Assembly (NCBI RefSeq): GCF_023101765.2
Contig: NC_064240.1
Location: 1,364,001-1,428,000 of the forward strand
Length of the DNA: 64,000 bases
Direction: 5' to 3'
Source of the DNA: Spodoptera frugiperda
Taxonomy: Eukaryota > Arthropoda > Insecta > Lepidoptera > Noctuidae
The stretch's first letter is position 1; every line of letters starts with the position of its first letter. A program made the position numbers and the translations under genes. Positions 12,901 through 27,900 of this stretch are shown in pieces. The notes under the pieces were generated by a model. That model was not told the DNA's origin, made no database searches, and saw only the letters and a list, made by a program, of their open reading frames with translations.

Positions 12901-15900
12901 ACAGAGTATCAGATGTCTGTCTGTCCCATTTATTTGAACAAATACCTACCTATATGGTTCCCAAGTAAAAGATGTTCCATATTTTGCCTCAAGCAAATAA
13001 GAACCTCATACGTATGTTTTCAAAGAACAATTTTAATTACGAAGTTGAAGAAACTCATTATTATATCTTGCCCCAAGACTTACATACTTACTTGGAGTAC
13101 TTATGTCTACTTTGTTATACGAAAATTATAATTAAATAAGCAGGTATGAATATACTGAAGTAAATGAGGTGTAATTTGGTAATTCGTTTAGACATTTTAG
13201 TATAAGGTAATAGCTGCCTACATTATGCTCATAACATACCTACATTGTGCTCGCTTTTAAAATACTGAAGTAGTAAACAATAAAAACGAAACACCTTTTT
13301 TCCAACGGCTAACTACACAGCCCACGGCTCAATTTCCATTTAAGTAATTAAAAAATCTTAACTACAAACAATCTCAACGTCGGTCCAACCACTATTAATA
13401 CTTTTTTAATCTAAAACAAGCACTACCTGGCTCCTTTAGTTCACGATAAAATAGGTAGCCGACAGGAAATTCTCGATCAAATTATTTCCCTCGCTAATTG
13501 ACGGAAAGTGCGGTGAAAAACTTAGCCCTCTGGAGTTTTACATGGATTTACAAAGCATTTTGGTGGAGGCGTCAAATCAAAATATTGTTAGTGTCTAAGT
13601 AATGTCAGAGTTAGGTTAATGTATTCCTATTTTGTGATGTTAGTTACATTATTTTTAACATTAATGTAGATTTGAATAAGAAGTTAAGTATCTAATAGGA
13701 TTATTCTTATGCTATATCTCTTCAATCTGAATATGACATCAAAACACCTACACTTTATTCTATTACAAATATTAAAATACCATTTCTATTACTAGTTAGT
13801 TTCAGAAAATTTTATAGATTTCCATTTCTTAAATGTGTTTGTACAAATATGTATTTACAACCTACATGTTTTCATGCCACATCCATTTCAACGTAGCGCA
13901 TAGTACAGGTGTAAAAACTATGTCAAACGATTACAAACCTTATTTCTCATACTTTAAAGACTATTTATTGCTTTTGTTACCGTCACTAAATCAAGATGGC
14001 TGTCGCTCGATGACGCGCGACAGTTTGGCGCCCCGTCGACAAATTGTTAGCGTTTAAACTTCGAATATAGAATTTTGTAAGTAAATCGATTAGAGGATGT
14101 CAGATTTGTATACTTTTTTTAAATAAAGAAAATAATGGATGGAGAATTTTCTGGGCTGTGTTCTCGCACGAAGTTTAAAATTGTTGTGTTCTTTATTCTA
14201 CTATATTTTTTTTCGTTGCTATGATAGCAAATTATATCTTTTGCTGGATACAAAAAATCCTCTTTAAGTTAATATTTTCCCTACCTACTTTTAGATCTTT
14301 TAGAACTTTTGATATTCATAAAAACAGCTCAATAATTTAGTAGTTTATTCAAGTAGCTATTTAGTAGTTGTACCTAGTTAAACACTTGTTTCATTATCGT
14401 TATCTATGTCATTAAATTCTGCCGATGACACCACTTTGCCCTAAGCGGGTGTCCCTGCATGATAAATGAGACCACGTCCACACTTCCATAGACCTTATTG
14501 AATGAACATGAAGCAGATAAAGTAGTTTTGCAGACAGCAGCACATCAAGCTCACCTCAAACCCTTAAGTTTATTTAATAGATTTTGAACTTTAGAACAAT
14601 AAAGATAAGGTTGAAAATGTATTGAAAAGTGACAGATTCAAGTACGTTAATGTGCAGTTTGTGAAGAGGGATAGTGAAATTGCATACGAGGTCAGAGGGA
14701 CGTAGGGAAGGTAGGGGGACTCTCGAAACAAAGGATAGGGGTATTGTGTTCCCTTTTTAGCCGAGACTCGTGCGAAAGCGAGGGAACAATATAGCAAAGC
14801 CACAAAACAAAGTCGTTGAACGTCCGTTGTTGCTTAATTCGTTTAGGACTTTTTGTCTTGCGAAGAAGCGATCAATGTTGTGTAGTTTTACGTTCAATAC
14901 GCCCCGCTCTTTTTTATATTTTTGTTGCAACCGCCATATTTGAGTTGCCAATTATTTTGAATCGTCGTCTCTCATGATACTATACTAAAAAATCATTACA
15001 ATAGGCGCGGCGCAAACGTACCATTACTAAAACAGTCTATAATTGACAGTGAATGAATGAAAGAACGAATGAAAGATTCCAAGTCCTATATTATCTGTCA
15101 TCAACTGACATTTGTCCGTAGGGTTGTATTACGTAGGGTGAAAGTACTTGTACTAGGAAGGGTGGGATCGCGTGTGGCGCCATGGAGTCGCCACTTTGTA
15201 TACAAAGCTGTAGAGTGGGGTTTGGTGGTTCTAATTATAAACCTATCAATCGTCATACGGACAATACCTTCGATATGCTGTTAGGTAAATTTAACAGGTG
15301 TAACTGACACAGTATTTTTCCCAAGTAACTTATCTTTTAACCCACTAGGTACAATAAAGTCCTCGACAAACCCAGTGGAAAAATAAGACGCTTATTGGCG
15401 CAAAACTTGACAATTTCAAAGTCTAATGTTCACTTTGCTAAAAGTTTTAAAGTAAGTAGTTTTTACGATGCCTGCCTAATGTTTGGACGAAGTTAAGAAG
15501 TTAAACACAGAAAGTTCAGTGTTTCGCAAATGAAACAATGAGAAAGCCTGTGTAATAATTAGTAATCTTGTTGTTTATTTATAAAGTATGACGCAACATA
15601 AAGATGCTTCGTCATTAATGAAGGAATTAATTTACCTTATTAGGTAGGTAGGTAAATTTTAATATTTTGTAGTCTAACGTGAAGTGTGAACACAAAAATA
15701 AATTAAGTTCGTGCTGTGATAAATAAAACAAAAATGGCTACTTTACGTTTTACCCTTTTACTCCATGAAAGCTTTTAACACCTTTGCGAAGGCTTTCAAA
15801 ACTTGTTAGTTAATTCAGACTTTAGCTTTAAGTATAGTAGATAAAGTAGCTAATTATAGTATAGTAGATAAAGTAAGTATTTCATTTTACGAAATAATTT

Positions 15901-18900
15901 GAGTAATAATTGATAAGTTTTATGACTCTAGTTTTCTCAAATCTTGCATAGCTTAATTAATTGAAGCTAAGGTTGGTGAAGCTCTGATGGTAATATCATA
16001 AGTAAATTGAACCAGTGGAAAGAATAACAAAAATCGCTAGTAGCCTGAAGCAGTAACCTGCAAGTAAGTAGAACCCCTCGTACCGCCGGCACTTTGAACT
16101 TTTTAACTTTATTAAAGTTGCTGCCTTCACTGCCGCAGAGCGCCCAACTTATCAGAAATATTTCATTTTATTTTCTCCTTTAATTTCCTTGTAAACATCG
16201 TTTGCCAGTTTTCTATTAAAGACTTTATTTAAAACAGAACAACTGACAACAGACTGAATAATTTAGTTACAAATTAGCGATAATTATACGAAGGTTTCTA
16301 ATTGTAAGTGTACAAATAAAATATGTTTACTACGTTCTTGGCTAATGAAGAAAAGTGTCAGCCTTTAGCCTTATCGATGGAATGTATTCATAAATTCAGA
16401 CCCAGCAACGTGTGTTACCTGCACCTGTGCGAATCGTAAATAAGTTTTATGTATTTATTATTTACATACAAATACACTCCACTGGGGGCTTCGCCTCTAC
16501 AAAAATGGTAATACAACAAGGAGGCACGCTGTTTACAAATTACCGAATTGTATACAGTTCATGTGAAGGTTACTTTATGGGAAAGAAGAGTTGTACTCAG
16601 ATGAGAACAATTTTACGCTAAAATTTCATTTTGTTGTAGCTTATCCATATTCATTTGAACAAATGTTATCTCCGACACGTCTCACATTTAATATGTAAGC
16701 ACACGTAACCGTGTTTCACTCCAATATTTGAATATTAAATGAGATTGTTAATGTACGCTGAAGCTAAAACTAAGTGACATAAGAAAATACATTATCTTAA
16801 TTTTACTTTCATATTACTTAATAATAAATTGTATTAGTTCCAATCTTTAGCCAATTTAGGTACGTAAAATATAAAAGTTTAAAACCACAAATTACGCATA
16901 ATGAACTCGCATCATGTACAGGAAACTGTAGCTTAAAGACAGAAAACCACTGAATAGAAAATCAATGAGTTGTTAAAAGTCAATAGATTTGAAATTGCCA
17001 TCATAATAGTTTGGAGTTGGACTCGGAGAGACACCGTTACTTCACATTGAAAGTGCGTTGCTCTCATAGGTCACGCACAGCGATCGACTTGCAAACTTGC
17101 GTACCTATTGAAGGTCAAATATTTGAAGATGAGCTACACGCTCATCAGATTTAGAGGTCTGATATTCAATTTATTTACCGATTCTAAATAAACAAAAGTT
17201 GAAAGAACTGAATTTTGTGATGCGACATGAATTTATTCTTTAACTTTTAATTGTGCGTTTCAAGTTGATTTTTCATTTGAGTAAATTAAGTTTCTGCAGG
17301 GTTAATTATGAGGAGTATTTTCATAATATACCTACATAGTTTTGCCGAATTAATTAAACTTTATCGACATAAACCCAATTTCGCAAGGTTGTTGATTGCA
17401 GCTGTATTAATTATCCGTTCGGCTAATTACTTCATTAATTATTTCTCTTCCGTGTTTTCATTTGTCAAGTAGGCTTCGAATTCCTGGGGAATAGTTTGAC
17501 TTTATGTGTTAATTATGTACTGGTACATAGGATGTAGCTTCCCTTATGTATGTTTATAATGGCAGGAAGTTCCCCCCTAGGAAAATTGATCAACGAGATT
17601 GTTCCATAAGAAATTGGTGGCAATACGTTTAATGTTATCTAATTTATTCATTTCTCCCTCTTCTACACAAACCATAAATTTTCTGTCAAAACTTTCGTGA
17701 AGGTAAGTCGATGAGATTGCTCGTTTAGTGAAACTTTGCTGCAGTTACTGTAACACACTGCATAAGTTTTCTTCCAGTAAAATGTTGGTTTATTCTGAAT
17801 TTGTGGAGACACTATTCGTTATAATATAATTCAATAAAATGCTACATTTTCATCATAATCGTAAATACTTTCATGAGAAAATGAAATTCCAGTAAACTGT
17901 TGTTTTAGTACAAAATTGTTTGTGATTGGATTGAATGTGTTTGTTATTGTGAAATAGATGAAGCTGCAATAAAAGAGTATGGTAGGTATATCGTTTTATT
18001 CCAATTGAAATGTCTGAATGTCAATGGACCTTGTAAAACAACTCTGTGTCCTTGTAATTATGTGAGAATTGTCGGTTGCTTAAGATATGTCTTGAAGACA
18101 ATAAGGAAGCTACCGGCCTTGTACAAGATAGTCTTTTATTAAAATGTCAATACGGAATTGCAATGAAACGTACATTTCTTTGTATAAAACCTGTTCTAAT
18201 AACACTTACGAACGAGGAATGAAACTTAAGTAGATAAGCAACATAATTATGTAAATTAAGTTTATAATCGACTTAATAATATTAAATAAATGCAACATTT
18301 TAAGTGATACTCTTCTATGTGCATAGAAAATAAACTAATTGGCACATAAATTAGCAAAAAAGGAAGTACTTTCAAATGTAATTTTAACGAACTAAATATA
18401 AATTTGTAGCCATTTACAGATTACAGCTAACATGTCGAGAGTTGTTTATTTATCAACAGGAGAAGTAAAGACATGAGTGCCTCGTCCTTCCCTTTTTACG
18501 CTTGGACAAATACTTTCAAAGAACTCGATTTTATGTCGCCATTAAGCCGCGTGTTGTCTCCGTCATCTTTAGATGAGCCCTCTGTGCAGCATTTTAAGGG
18601 GTAGGTGTATGGCGTTTGAACGTTCGAGCAGTCACTTCATAGCCTTTTGCGACATCCTCAAAATGAAAAGGGTGATGTGTCCTTTGCGGAAACCACAAAA
18701 CATCCGATATGCCTACTAAGGTACCGTGTACATTAACCTCAACCAACAATGAAAAAAAAGATACGAGAGGTGTAGTGATGTCATTTAAACCTAGTATTAA
18801 GACCTAAGTACGAGGATACTTACTGCCAATACCTGAATAAAGGTTGGATAGAGTAGGGACAAATGTCGCCATAGTATTAGGTACTTCTTTTAGGATTTCA

Positions 18901-21900
18901 AAATAGAAGTCCATAAAAAGGGTCTATTATCAAAAGAATTTGTTTAAAAAACAATAAAATGAAACACGAGCTCTCACTATCATTTTAAAATGGCCGTTTT
19001 AGCACGAAAATATAAAGCGTAGATTCTATCAAGGTCGTATAAGCCATTATGGCAGGTACGTTACTTTTGAATAAAAACGACCACCAATTCAATGGTTTTT
19101 GTTAACACGCTACTTATTATTCCATAATTCTTGTTACATGCACAGTAAAAGGTAAAAACGGTAAAAGTGAATTATTGTGGAAGGACGTCCATTTTTTTTC
19201 ATTCCAAAGGTTCCCAACCCTAAAAAATATTTGCCTGGTAAACCATTCGTTCATTCGAAACAAAATTGCCAGAATAAAATATTATCCCACGAAAGGGGGA
19301 GATTTTTAAAATAATAAGATTCAATTAAAACTAGTAAAATTTGCTCCGGCTACTGCTAGCCGTTCTAGTTTTAATACGATGACACGCTTTGAAAGTAATT
19401 CCGAAATATCAACTTCCAAAATGTAGGTAAAGCCTTTGAAAATAAGGTTGAAAATTGCATTGAACCGTTTTACACCACAAAATGCTTTCCCTAAACGCAC
19501 AGTAAGTCGTAGACAATTTAATTAGTATGGGGTTCTTTAATTAGGTCGTAATTTTCGTGTTTTGTTAGCTGTTGCCTTTATAGTCTTTGTAAGTATTTAA
19601 CCAGAAAATAAACTCTTATTTACATTAATTACCAAAAAAATGTTTACGGTGCAGTTTAAGTTTGGACGCGTGTTTTCATGGCGATCCTTCCGATAAAAAG
19701 GGAAGGAAATGTTATTTTAAATGTAGATGTTCAATTTGTATTATGTTTTTTTATTAACATTAAAATGTTCTGGGCGCGGTTTGTGTTAGGGTAAATAAAT
19801 TGACTATAAATATAATTGTTTTAATTATATTCATAGTTTAAGTTTACTGAAATGGGTTGTAAAACACTACACGACCGTATTTGCATTTAATATATTTTAT
19901 TATTAGGTATATATAGCGAATTGCAATGTTAATTTGCAAGTAGTATGTTGTATTGTTTTACTTGTGTATTTATTTTTCTTTTCCTTGTTTCTCATGATGT
20001 CTACAATAATAAACAACAAAGTTACACGTAAATCTCTAAGTCACGTTTTCTTTGCGCTGTGAATAGGATCAATGCCATTATTGGCTCATTCGTCGCGGTG
20101 GAGCTATTGAATACTATAGGGTTGACAGTTGAAAAACAGATCAAATGCTATTGCTGTCCCATTATATCCAAGATGTTTGAATGAGATCTTTGACTGGTAA
20201 CTTTTATATTTGAGCAATAATCAGTGGAACAAAACATTGGCTGTTTACAGACCCACGTTTTGTCAGATGTGTGATTAGTCCTAGTAAGTTATTAGAGCGA
20301 TAATCATTATTTAAACCAAAAATGCAATTTTTTTTTTTTTTTTATGGAATAGGAGGCAAACGAGCAAACGAGTCACCTGATGGTAAGCGATCAGCGCCGC
20401 CCATGGACACCCGCAACACCATTTATTATTTAGTTCTTGAAATACAATACAAAGTATCAAGACAGTTTAACATTTAATACTTTTTAAATCTGGCCCATTG
20501 CCCATAATCGTGACAATAACCTATATAACTTTTGTATTACTAAACATCGCGTGTCATTTCCCTTTTCATTTGTTGCACTGCAGACGAAACTTTGTAGCAA
20601 ATATCTGCAGAGTCAAATGTCCATAATAATTCCATATCTCATCAGAACAAGTTCCTTAAGTTCTTATGCAACGAAAGTTCAACAACCTTGAAACATATTA
20701 AGATAAATATGCATTTAAAGAAAGGTTTCACAATGTTTTGACCCTTATCTTGTGCGTAATACAAATTTATTCTATTGAATGTGTCTCGAGTTTAGTTGTC
20801 GGTAACCTCTTTAAAGGGCGTTCAACGTTCATCCAAGTTCATACTAGCTGAGGTAATTACTCTTTTGAGGCTCGAAGCTTCGGGTGAAAGGACCTGAAAA
20901 TTGTAGGACCGACAGGACGTTATTCCAATAAGCTAGATAGATATATTTAGCATTTAATAAAATTATTTTTAGATTGCGGATTACTTGCTTTGTCAGATAT
21001 TTAGTTTTACTTTAGCAGTAAAAAATACATGAGCGTGTATCAGTTAAAGTCAGTGTGTAAGTCGGCGATACATTTCACCAACCATGACGCGATGTTTAGT
21101 GATTTATGCGCGGTCCAGCAAAAGTATCGTATGGCACGAACAATGTAGGCGAGAGCGGGTCACGTCTCTAGATCGGGTTACCTGGCTGGTACTATGCACT
21201 CTTCTATTCATGTTCCGTAAAAAAAGTGTAGCTAACTCGATGTTTTGTAGGGTTGACGGAAATAAGCTATTTCAATGGACGGAACGAAAAAAACGTTGAA
21301 TAAATAATTCTATGTAATAAATTAATTTCAAAAACTTTCTTGTAGTGATTTTTCCATAATAAATATTTTCCTTTCTTGTGTTATTGACTTATTTCTAGAT
21401 ACGCTTCTAAGACGACCCACTGACCATTAAATGTTCATTGTCAAAGCGTGTGATGCGCAATGAAAAGGCTAAGTCTATGCCTTTATACTATGACTATTCG
21501 TGTTAGCTATAATGAGAAATAACATATGTGCCAGCCCTACATTGATAGGGCCTATTGTTCGTCTTCAGTACCCCGGTTTTGTGTCCCCGTAAACCTGTTT
21601 AGAAGGTAGTTGCTATGCTTCCAATTGTAGTACATCGTGGTACAACACTGTCTCAAGTTTTGGAATAATGCTTTCTTTACAAGTAAATTCTGTTGTTGTT
21701 TGTAAGTGTAAAGCTTAGAACCATTACTGAAATATCTACTGTCTTAGCTTATACTGAGGTAAAAGTATAATGTAATGGTTATTTAGTTTAAAATGCATGT
21801 TAAAACAAACATGATGTTAACAAGTATAATAATTTAAATTAGCATTACTATGAATTATGCATTTTTAACCGGATATGTTATCATCATGATTTGCGGACGT

Positions 21901-24900
21901 ACAACCCGCTTTTTCTGGTACATTGACCTCAAAAGATAATGCGAGATATGAACGAAACCATAGCGAAAATGTTCTAATAACTATAATGTCGTACCCTACA
22001 CTAGCTACTTCCTGTCGTCGCTTCCTTAATGTCTTTTTGTTGTTTGAAATTTCTTTTTCGGTGTAAAAAGTGCCATTTACCCTACTTAGATTTAAATGGG
22101 CTCTTAATGTTGTGCATTTATTTTTAAAGAATGGTTGCTACAGTATTCAAAATATTTTACTAATAATTATTTGCTAGGTTATTAAATACTTTGTTTAAGT
22201 GGTAAACAATTTTGTCATCGAAAATATTCAATTCAGCTATTACCCATATTTCGGGGTAATTTAAAACTCATATTGTCTCTGGTGAGTGTAAGTCGCGCTG
22301 GGTGCCGATACCGACGGTCACTGCACGCACAAGTTCTAGTAGAACCGAGTTGCGTTCGATTACTTCCTACTAGTTTCGCTTCCCCGTGCCCACGGCGGTG
22401 ATAGAAGATGAAAGTGCATTCTAGATAATGAGTGTAGTTTTTACATAGCAGCTAATTTCACTGTGATTATTTACAGTTCTTACGAAAGTCACAATACTTG
22501 AACCTCTTGTTTTTGCAACGTTCATCGCAAAATAATTATTTTTAATAGATACATTTCATTTTTGTCACTGGCTGACCTTGCATCAGGGGTACTCAACCGA
22601 CACGGCTTGAACTTAGACCGTCTGAGGCTCAAGGTCTAGAAAGTTGGGCCTAACAACAGTACATTCACCCACAACCCTAGAGTCCTTTGCCAAGAAATTT
22701 CTATTACATTGGACTGTAAGGGTGTTATAGTGCGGTTAATCTGTTAGTAGTGGCCCATATACTTCATTCTGTTTGAACGTCATTTTGTAACGATGTTGGT
22801 TTTTGGCTTAATTGTGTCAACGTAAAGTCCTTTAATTAGTTATGTATGTTTTTGTATTTTCAAATTTATTTAAACTTGTGAAATGACCTTGGCTTATTTA
22901 AATTATACGTATAAAATCCATTTAGATATTGAAAGCATAATTTTATTATGGTATTGATAGATACTATCGGTATCGTGTGTAAGAGTGATTGATGTCAATA
23001 CTTCCGAGTTTGTTTACAATACCATATTACGTCATATAACTATCTATGATACAATAGTGTTCCCTAGCACATCTAGAAAATAAAACATGAAGCATCATTC
23101 GTTAACAATTTGATGAATTCATCATATCTGTACTTAGTTATTATTTAAATTATAGCTGTAAATGCTGTAATGCTAATCCTGATATCGGACGCCAGGAATA
23201 AAGGCTTGCAGCGGTTGCATTGAAGTTGCACTCAATGTTTCTGTCTCTTTTTATAACGAGTGGATAGGGTGAGGGAGGGAAACAGAAATAAACGAAGGCT
23301 TCGCCGCCCAAGCATGGAGCCGCCCGCCCGCCCAGTCGCCACCAGAGTGCCGCCCTGGAAACACCGCGACGCTTTAATCGAACAATTCGCTTTTAATGTC
23401 AATGCACTGTAATAGCTATAAAATGAATTAAACAAAAATCAAATAGTGAAATATTTACTGTGATACGTCTTGCCAGACCAGTGACATTTATGGATCGGTA
23501 AGTTTTAAAATTAAACTAATTTTAATTTTATCACGATGTACCTACTATAAATAATATTTTTAGTGACTGGAATGTTATAAGTGTGTAATACAGTCATGAG
23601 AAATCCTCATAAAGTTTAATAGAATACGTACTGTAAACTAAAACTATTTATTATCGTGACTGTAACAAAAGTTTGTTATCTTTATTTTTGCGTGTGTATT
23701 TTAACCGTTCAAATAAAGTTAGCGTTTCTATGCAACGATGTCGCATACGTAAGAGCGTATAATGTGTCGAATTTATGTCATAAGCCATATCATTTCACAC
23801 TTCGTTTAAAGTATTTCATATACTTATATTGTGGGTCAGGCGCAACAACCTTCGCTTCCAAATTTCACGGCTATGATTTTATTATGACATGCAATCTCTT
23901 CGTAATCCTTTATTAGTTTTGCTTTTAGTATAAATAGATTTCTCTTTCAATACCGCTGCGATTAGCGTATTATTCCCATTCAACTATCGATATGTATGTA
24001 TATGTATTCTATAATACTAGTTGACAGACCGATAAAATATCCCTGTTTATTAATGATATTTTAATATCGATGAATATTTACTGAATCTGCAATAGCTTAA
24101 TATTATATTCAGCGTTAAAATATATTCATAATAAAACAGTTGTTTAATAATTTAATATAACACAACCGAGTTTCTTGCTCTAGGCTGTGTCAAACGCTAT
24201 TTTAGTCTTGTCCTGGAATAACAATGGATCTGTAGCTTTTAGCTCTGTATTTTTAAACTATACATAATAGGTTTCCTTGAGACAAAAGAATTTGTTCTGT
24301 GAGGGGAAGAGTAGTTTTTCCAAGGTTTTTCCTCTCGTGTCATCGTCACGCACTCTGCCGCCGGATGTCGCTCCTCAGCCGTCGATTGTTGTTCAGAGGA
24401 AAGGGGTGACACCCTCCCACGCACGCATCTTCATTCAAGTGGAAGCTGAGTTAGTCATACACTTTGTGCTACCTAATGTACATGATGATAGTGACATCTT
24501 TTTCATTTCAATGGTTTGTGAAAATTATGCAAAGAAGGCAAACACTCGCGTCACAGTTACATATTAATATGTGTTTATAGAAAGTCAAGTCACTTTCTTG
24601 CTAATTTGTTAAATACCTGATAAAATATGCGAAAAAGTCAACCAAATAATACTAAGTAAATGTAAATTGATAAACTTCACGTACTACAAACTCTCATCAA
24701 CCATTCGTACTTATTAAATCATTAGAAAGTATACTAAACCTTTGCTACACACGTTTTCAATTATAAACAACAATGCCGTAATATTATGCAATTACCTTGT
24801 CCATACCACATGCATTATATTTGTAGACGCAAGTATCACATAACCCTTCCATTTTAAACCCCTACGACTGCTCGAAATTACCCCAAGTAATTATTATGGG

Positions 24901-27900
24901 TCCCCGTGTAGGGCGCGGTTTTTTCTCTACAAGATGTATTTTGCAATGGGTTTCCCTACGTTAGGGTCTTATTTGACGTAAGAATATTAGATTACAGAAA
25001 TGCAGTTTGTTGTGCTTGCCATATGTGCTATTTTGGTAAAATTATAAACAAATATTCGACGTGAAATATCGTATACATTTTTAGAAACACCTTTTTGAAA
25101 ATGACAAAAGCATAATTATGTCCGTTTCTGCGGCTCATAATTACAATATAGGTACCTATTATTGATTTTCACGAACAAACCAAGGTCTCGTAAGGGCGGG
25201 GATATTTATATTCATAAAATCCATGATCGGATCACTCAGTTCATACACTGATAAACAAAGCAGTGAATAATCTTTTGGAAATTGTTTTCCTTGAAAAGAA
25301 AAACATCACCTGAAATTTCCTTTTAATCATCTTACGTATAAATCTGATTATACCCCTTAATCTTTATATCCTTATCAGGGTAATTTTTTTAATACGTTTA
25401 TCTGTTTGTTACAGTTTACGGCTTGGGTGGACGCCGTAATCTTCGTGTTCAGCTTGGACAACGAGATCAGCTATAATACGGTGTCGAACTACTTCAATAA
25501 AATGTCCCATTATAGGAATTCCGCTGAGATTCCGATCATATTGGTCGGAACCCAAGGTGAGTTTATTAATTTTTTCACCTTCTTTTAGATATTGCACTGT
25601 TGGTATAATCTAATCAGACAATTCTATTAACTTTATCTGTGCTATTATACATTTTTCTTTGTAAATTGGATTTTAGTTTTGGATTTAGTAGGTTATTAAA
25701 AGAAACTAAAACATTTAAGTACTTACTTTTTTGTGTCAACCGAGTCAATAAACCTTATTGGCACTCTTATCATAAACGTGATCTGTGTGATAACATAAAT
25801 AAATCACTGCCATTGTAATTTGTTTTCCAATCAAAGAAAAATGTTACATAGTTAATTAACATAATTACGTACACGCGTCCGATACACTATTTCCTGTTAA
25901 ATCAATGATTGGTTGCTCTTCCAGATGCCATAAGTGAAAGTAGTCCACGCGTGGTAGACGACAATCGTGCTCGCAAGTTATCGAATGAGCTACGAAGATG
26001 TTCTTACTATGAAACTTGTGCTACGTACGGTCTGAACGTGGAACGAGTCTTCCAAGACGGTAAGTGTAACGATTTTAAACGAACATCGAATATTTATGCC
26101 GGATGATGTCAGCTTACGCGGTTTTTTCTACAACACTGTTTTTGGAATGTTTCTACCGTTGTTAATTTACATAACAGAATTGTTATCTACTTTTATAGAA
26201 TTTGTTTTTGCAAATGTAAAGTAATCTATGTTCTACCAGGTGTTTATAAATTAAACATAGTGTTCTGTGAGGCACTAAAATCCTTTTCTCTAACATTTAA
26301 AATTTAAAGCAGATAGTGTCTAGTTTTTTACTTTCTTAACGATCTTAGATATTATTTAAGTTATTCAATATCTTAGATTAGAAGAACAACATAGGTTTTA
26401 AGATACGGGTAGGCACTTTTGCAACATGTGAGGTTAGTATTTGTCATATATTTATTATCATTCAGGTATATGTGTCACAAAATGTTTGACCGACAGAACT
26501 ACATGTGAAATTTTTATCATTTTGAGATTAATCTACTTATCTGATAGATATCTGTTTGCTTCACATATTATGAGAAAAATTCTGTTGATGTCCGTTAATT
26601 ATATCAGTCGTATCTGTTATTTATTGATCGAGACTGATAGAGAGTTATAAAATTACATAATAGACATTTTTTAGTCGTACCGTCTCGCGTGATGCTACGA
26701 TGTGATGGGACTACAAGCGCACTTATTAACTAGTCTGTGGATCTCGTTTCGCTTGCGGGGTGTTCTAGCGCAGGCAGTGGCAACACCGGCCTCCAGCCGC
26801 GCGGTCGTTTAGTTCGGTCTCGTTCGTTCGTCGTCGCGACATTGCATTGTTTACATTTTTTTGACGTTTTTCAAGCGTCGTTTGTGTGATTATTGCGTTT
26901 GTTTTCTATTTTATCCTGAATGGAAGGATGGAGAGAACACTTATTTTTAAGTCTAACATGTCGCCTATATCGAGTTTGAGGCGTCGCAGTTCGTGCTACA
27001 ACATTCAAAGAGCGGAGGAACGCGATCGTAGGAAATCGTCTAAATTTGAATGTGCGTGAAATGTTATTGTTCGATAAACCGTTTAGATCTAGTTGTCGTG
27101 ATTTTTGGATATCGGAATTGTGAAAGTTTTTAGTGTGGTGGTGAATAAATGAGTGATTGTTTTGTGTTGCAGCATGTCAGAAGATTGTGGGCACTAGATT
27201 GTCCGCCTCGTCGCAATGCTTGTCTGGAGGTTCCAGGCCTGTGACTCCACAGCCGTTAGTGAATTCGCCAAGCCACAACCATTCAACATTCCTGTACAAG
27301 GTATGTAATTGTTTTACTATTACTTCCTAGTGTTCGACTATGTTTAGAATAACTTGGTTGCAGTCACGATATCGACATCTCGCTTACAAACTTTTTGTAT
27401 CAGAAAACTACTTAACAACTTGTTTCCGTAAATAAACATCCTAAAAATGTAAATAAAAATAGTTTAGCCTACCTACTGAGTTAAGAAATGTGCCACTTAT
27501 TTTTAGTTAGCTAAGTGTAACTAGCACATGTTACATTGTAATGCCTATCTAAAGGATACTCCTTACACAACAATATGGTGCTATTAATGTATAAAACAAT
27601 AATAAACTAGTAGGTCCATGCTTTATAAGTACAATGATAGAATTTAATAACATCAGACCACAGAGGCCATGAATTACACAATGTGTTATACTTAAGAACA
27701 CATGCCTGTGTCTCAATGACAAAAAAAAAATAACAAGTTTATTTTTTCTTTGAACAATACATGTGGCATCTTGTAACAATGTGCAGACAGAATTAAAATT
27801 GTGATGGAAAAGTTAATAGTCTCTGTTACTTGTTGATATTCAATATCAAATTAAAACAGTTTTTTTTTAATAAGGACATAATACATAGAAGTAAATATCT

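Larger units (their letters stand above)
5166..25414. other. CenG1A intron 2, about 20.2 kb
   Basis: Repeat content is sparse for its size: an inverted-repeat element at 5737-6054, a paired repeat at 6162-6262 and 12053-12160, fragments at 7168-7312, 7952-8097 and 20329-20420, a hairpin at 8522-8575 and a short tandem duplication at 9242-9300. CRE-like sites lie at 9081 and 10693-10726. A CpG-rich block sits at 23265-23500. Open frames of 60-111 codons (for example 6627-6962) start with non-ATG codons or show no family signature, and chance explains them in AT-rich DNA. Stretches 12.2-20.3 kb and 20.4-23.2 kb show nothing I can name. Confidence 0.7.
26060..27172. other. CenG1A intron 4
   Basis: The first 600 bp is AT-rich and featureless. 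From about 26680 it becomes CpG-rich and holds the candidate alternative promoter and first exon described separately. Confidence 0.7.

Noticed and set aside
24277..24567. 96-codon frame near a GC-richer patch in intron 2
   Set aside because: Starts with TTG, no family resemblance, no splice site compatible with CenG1A phase.
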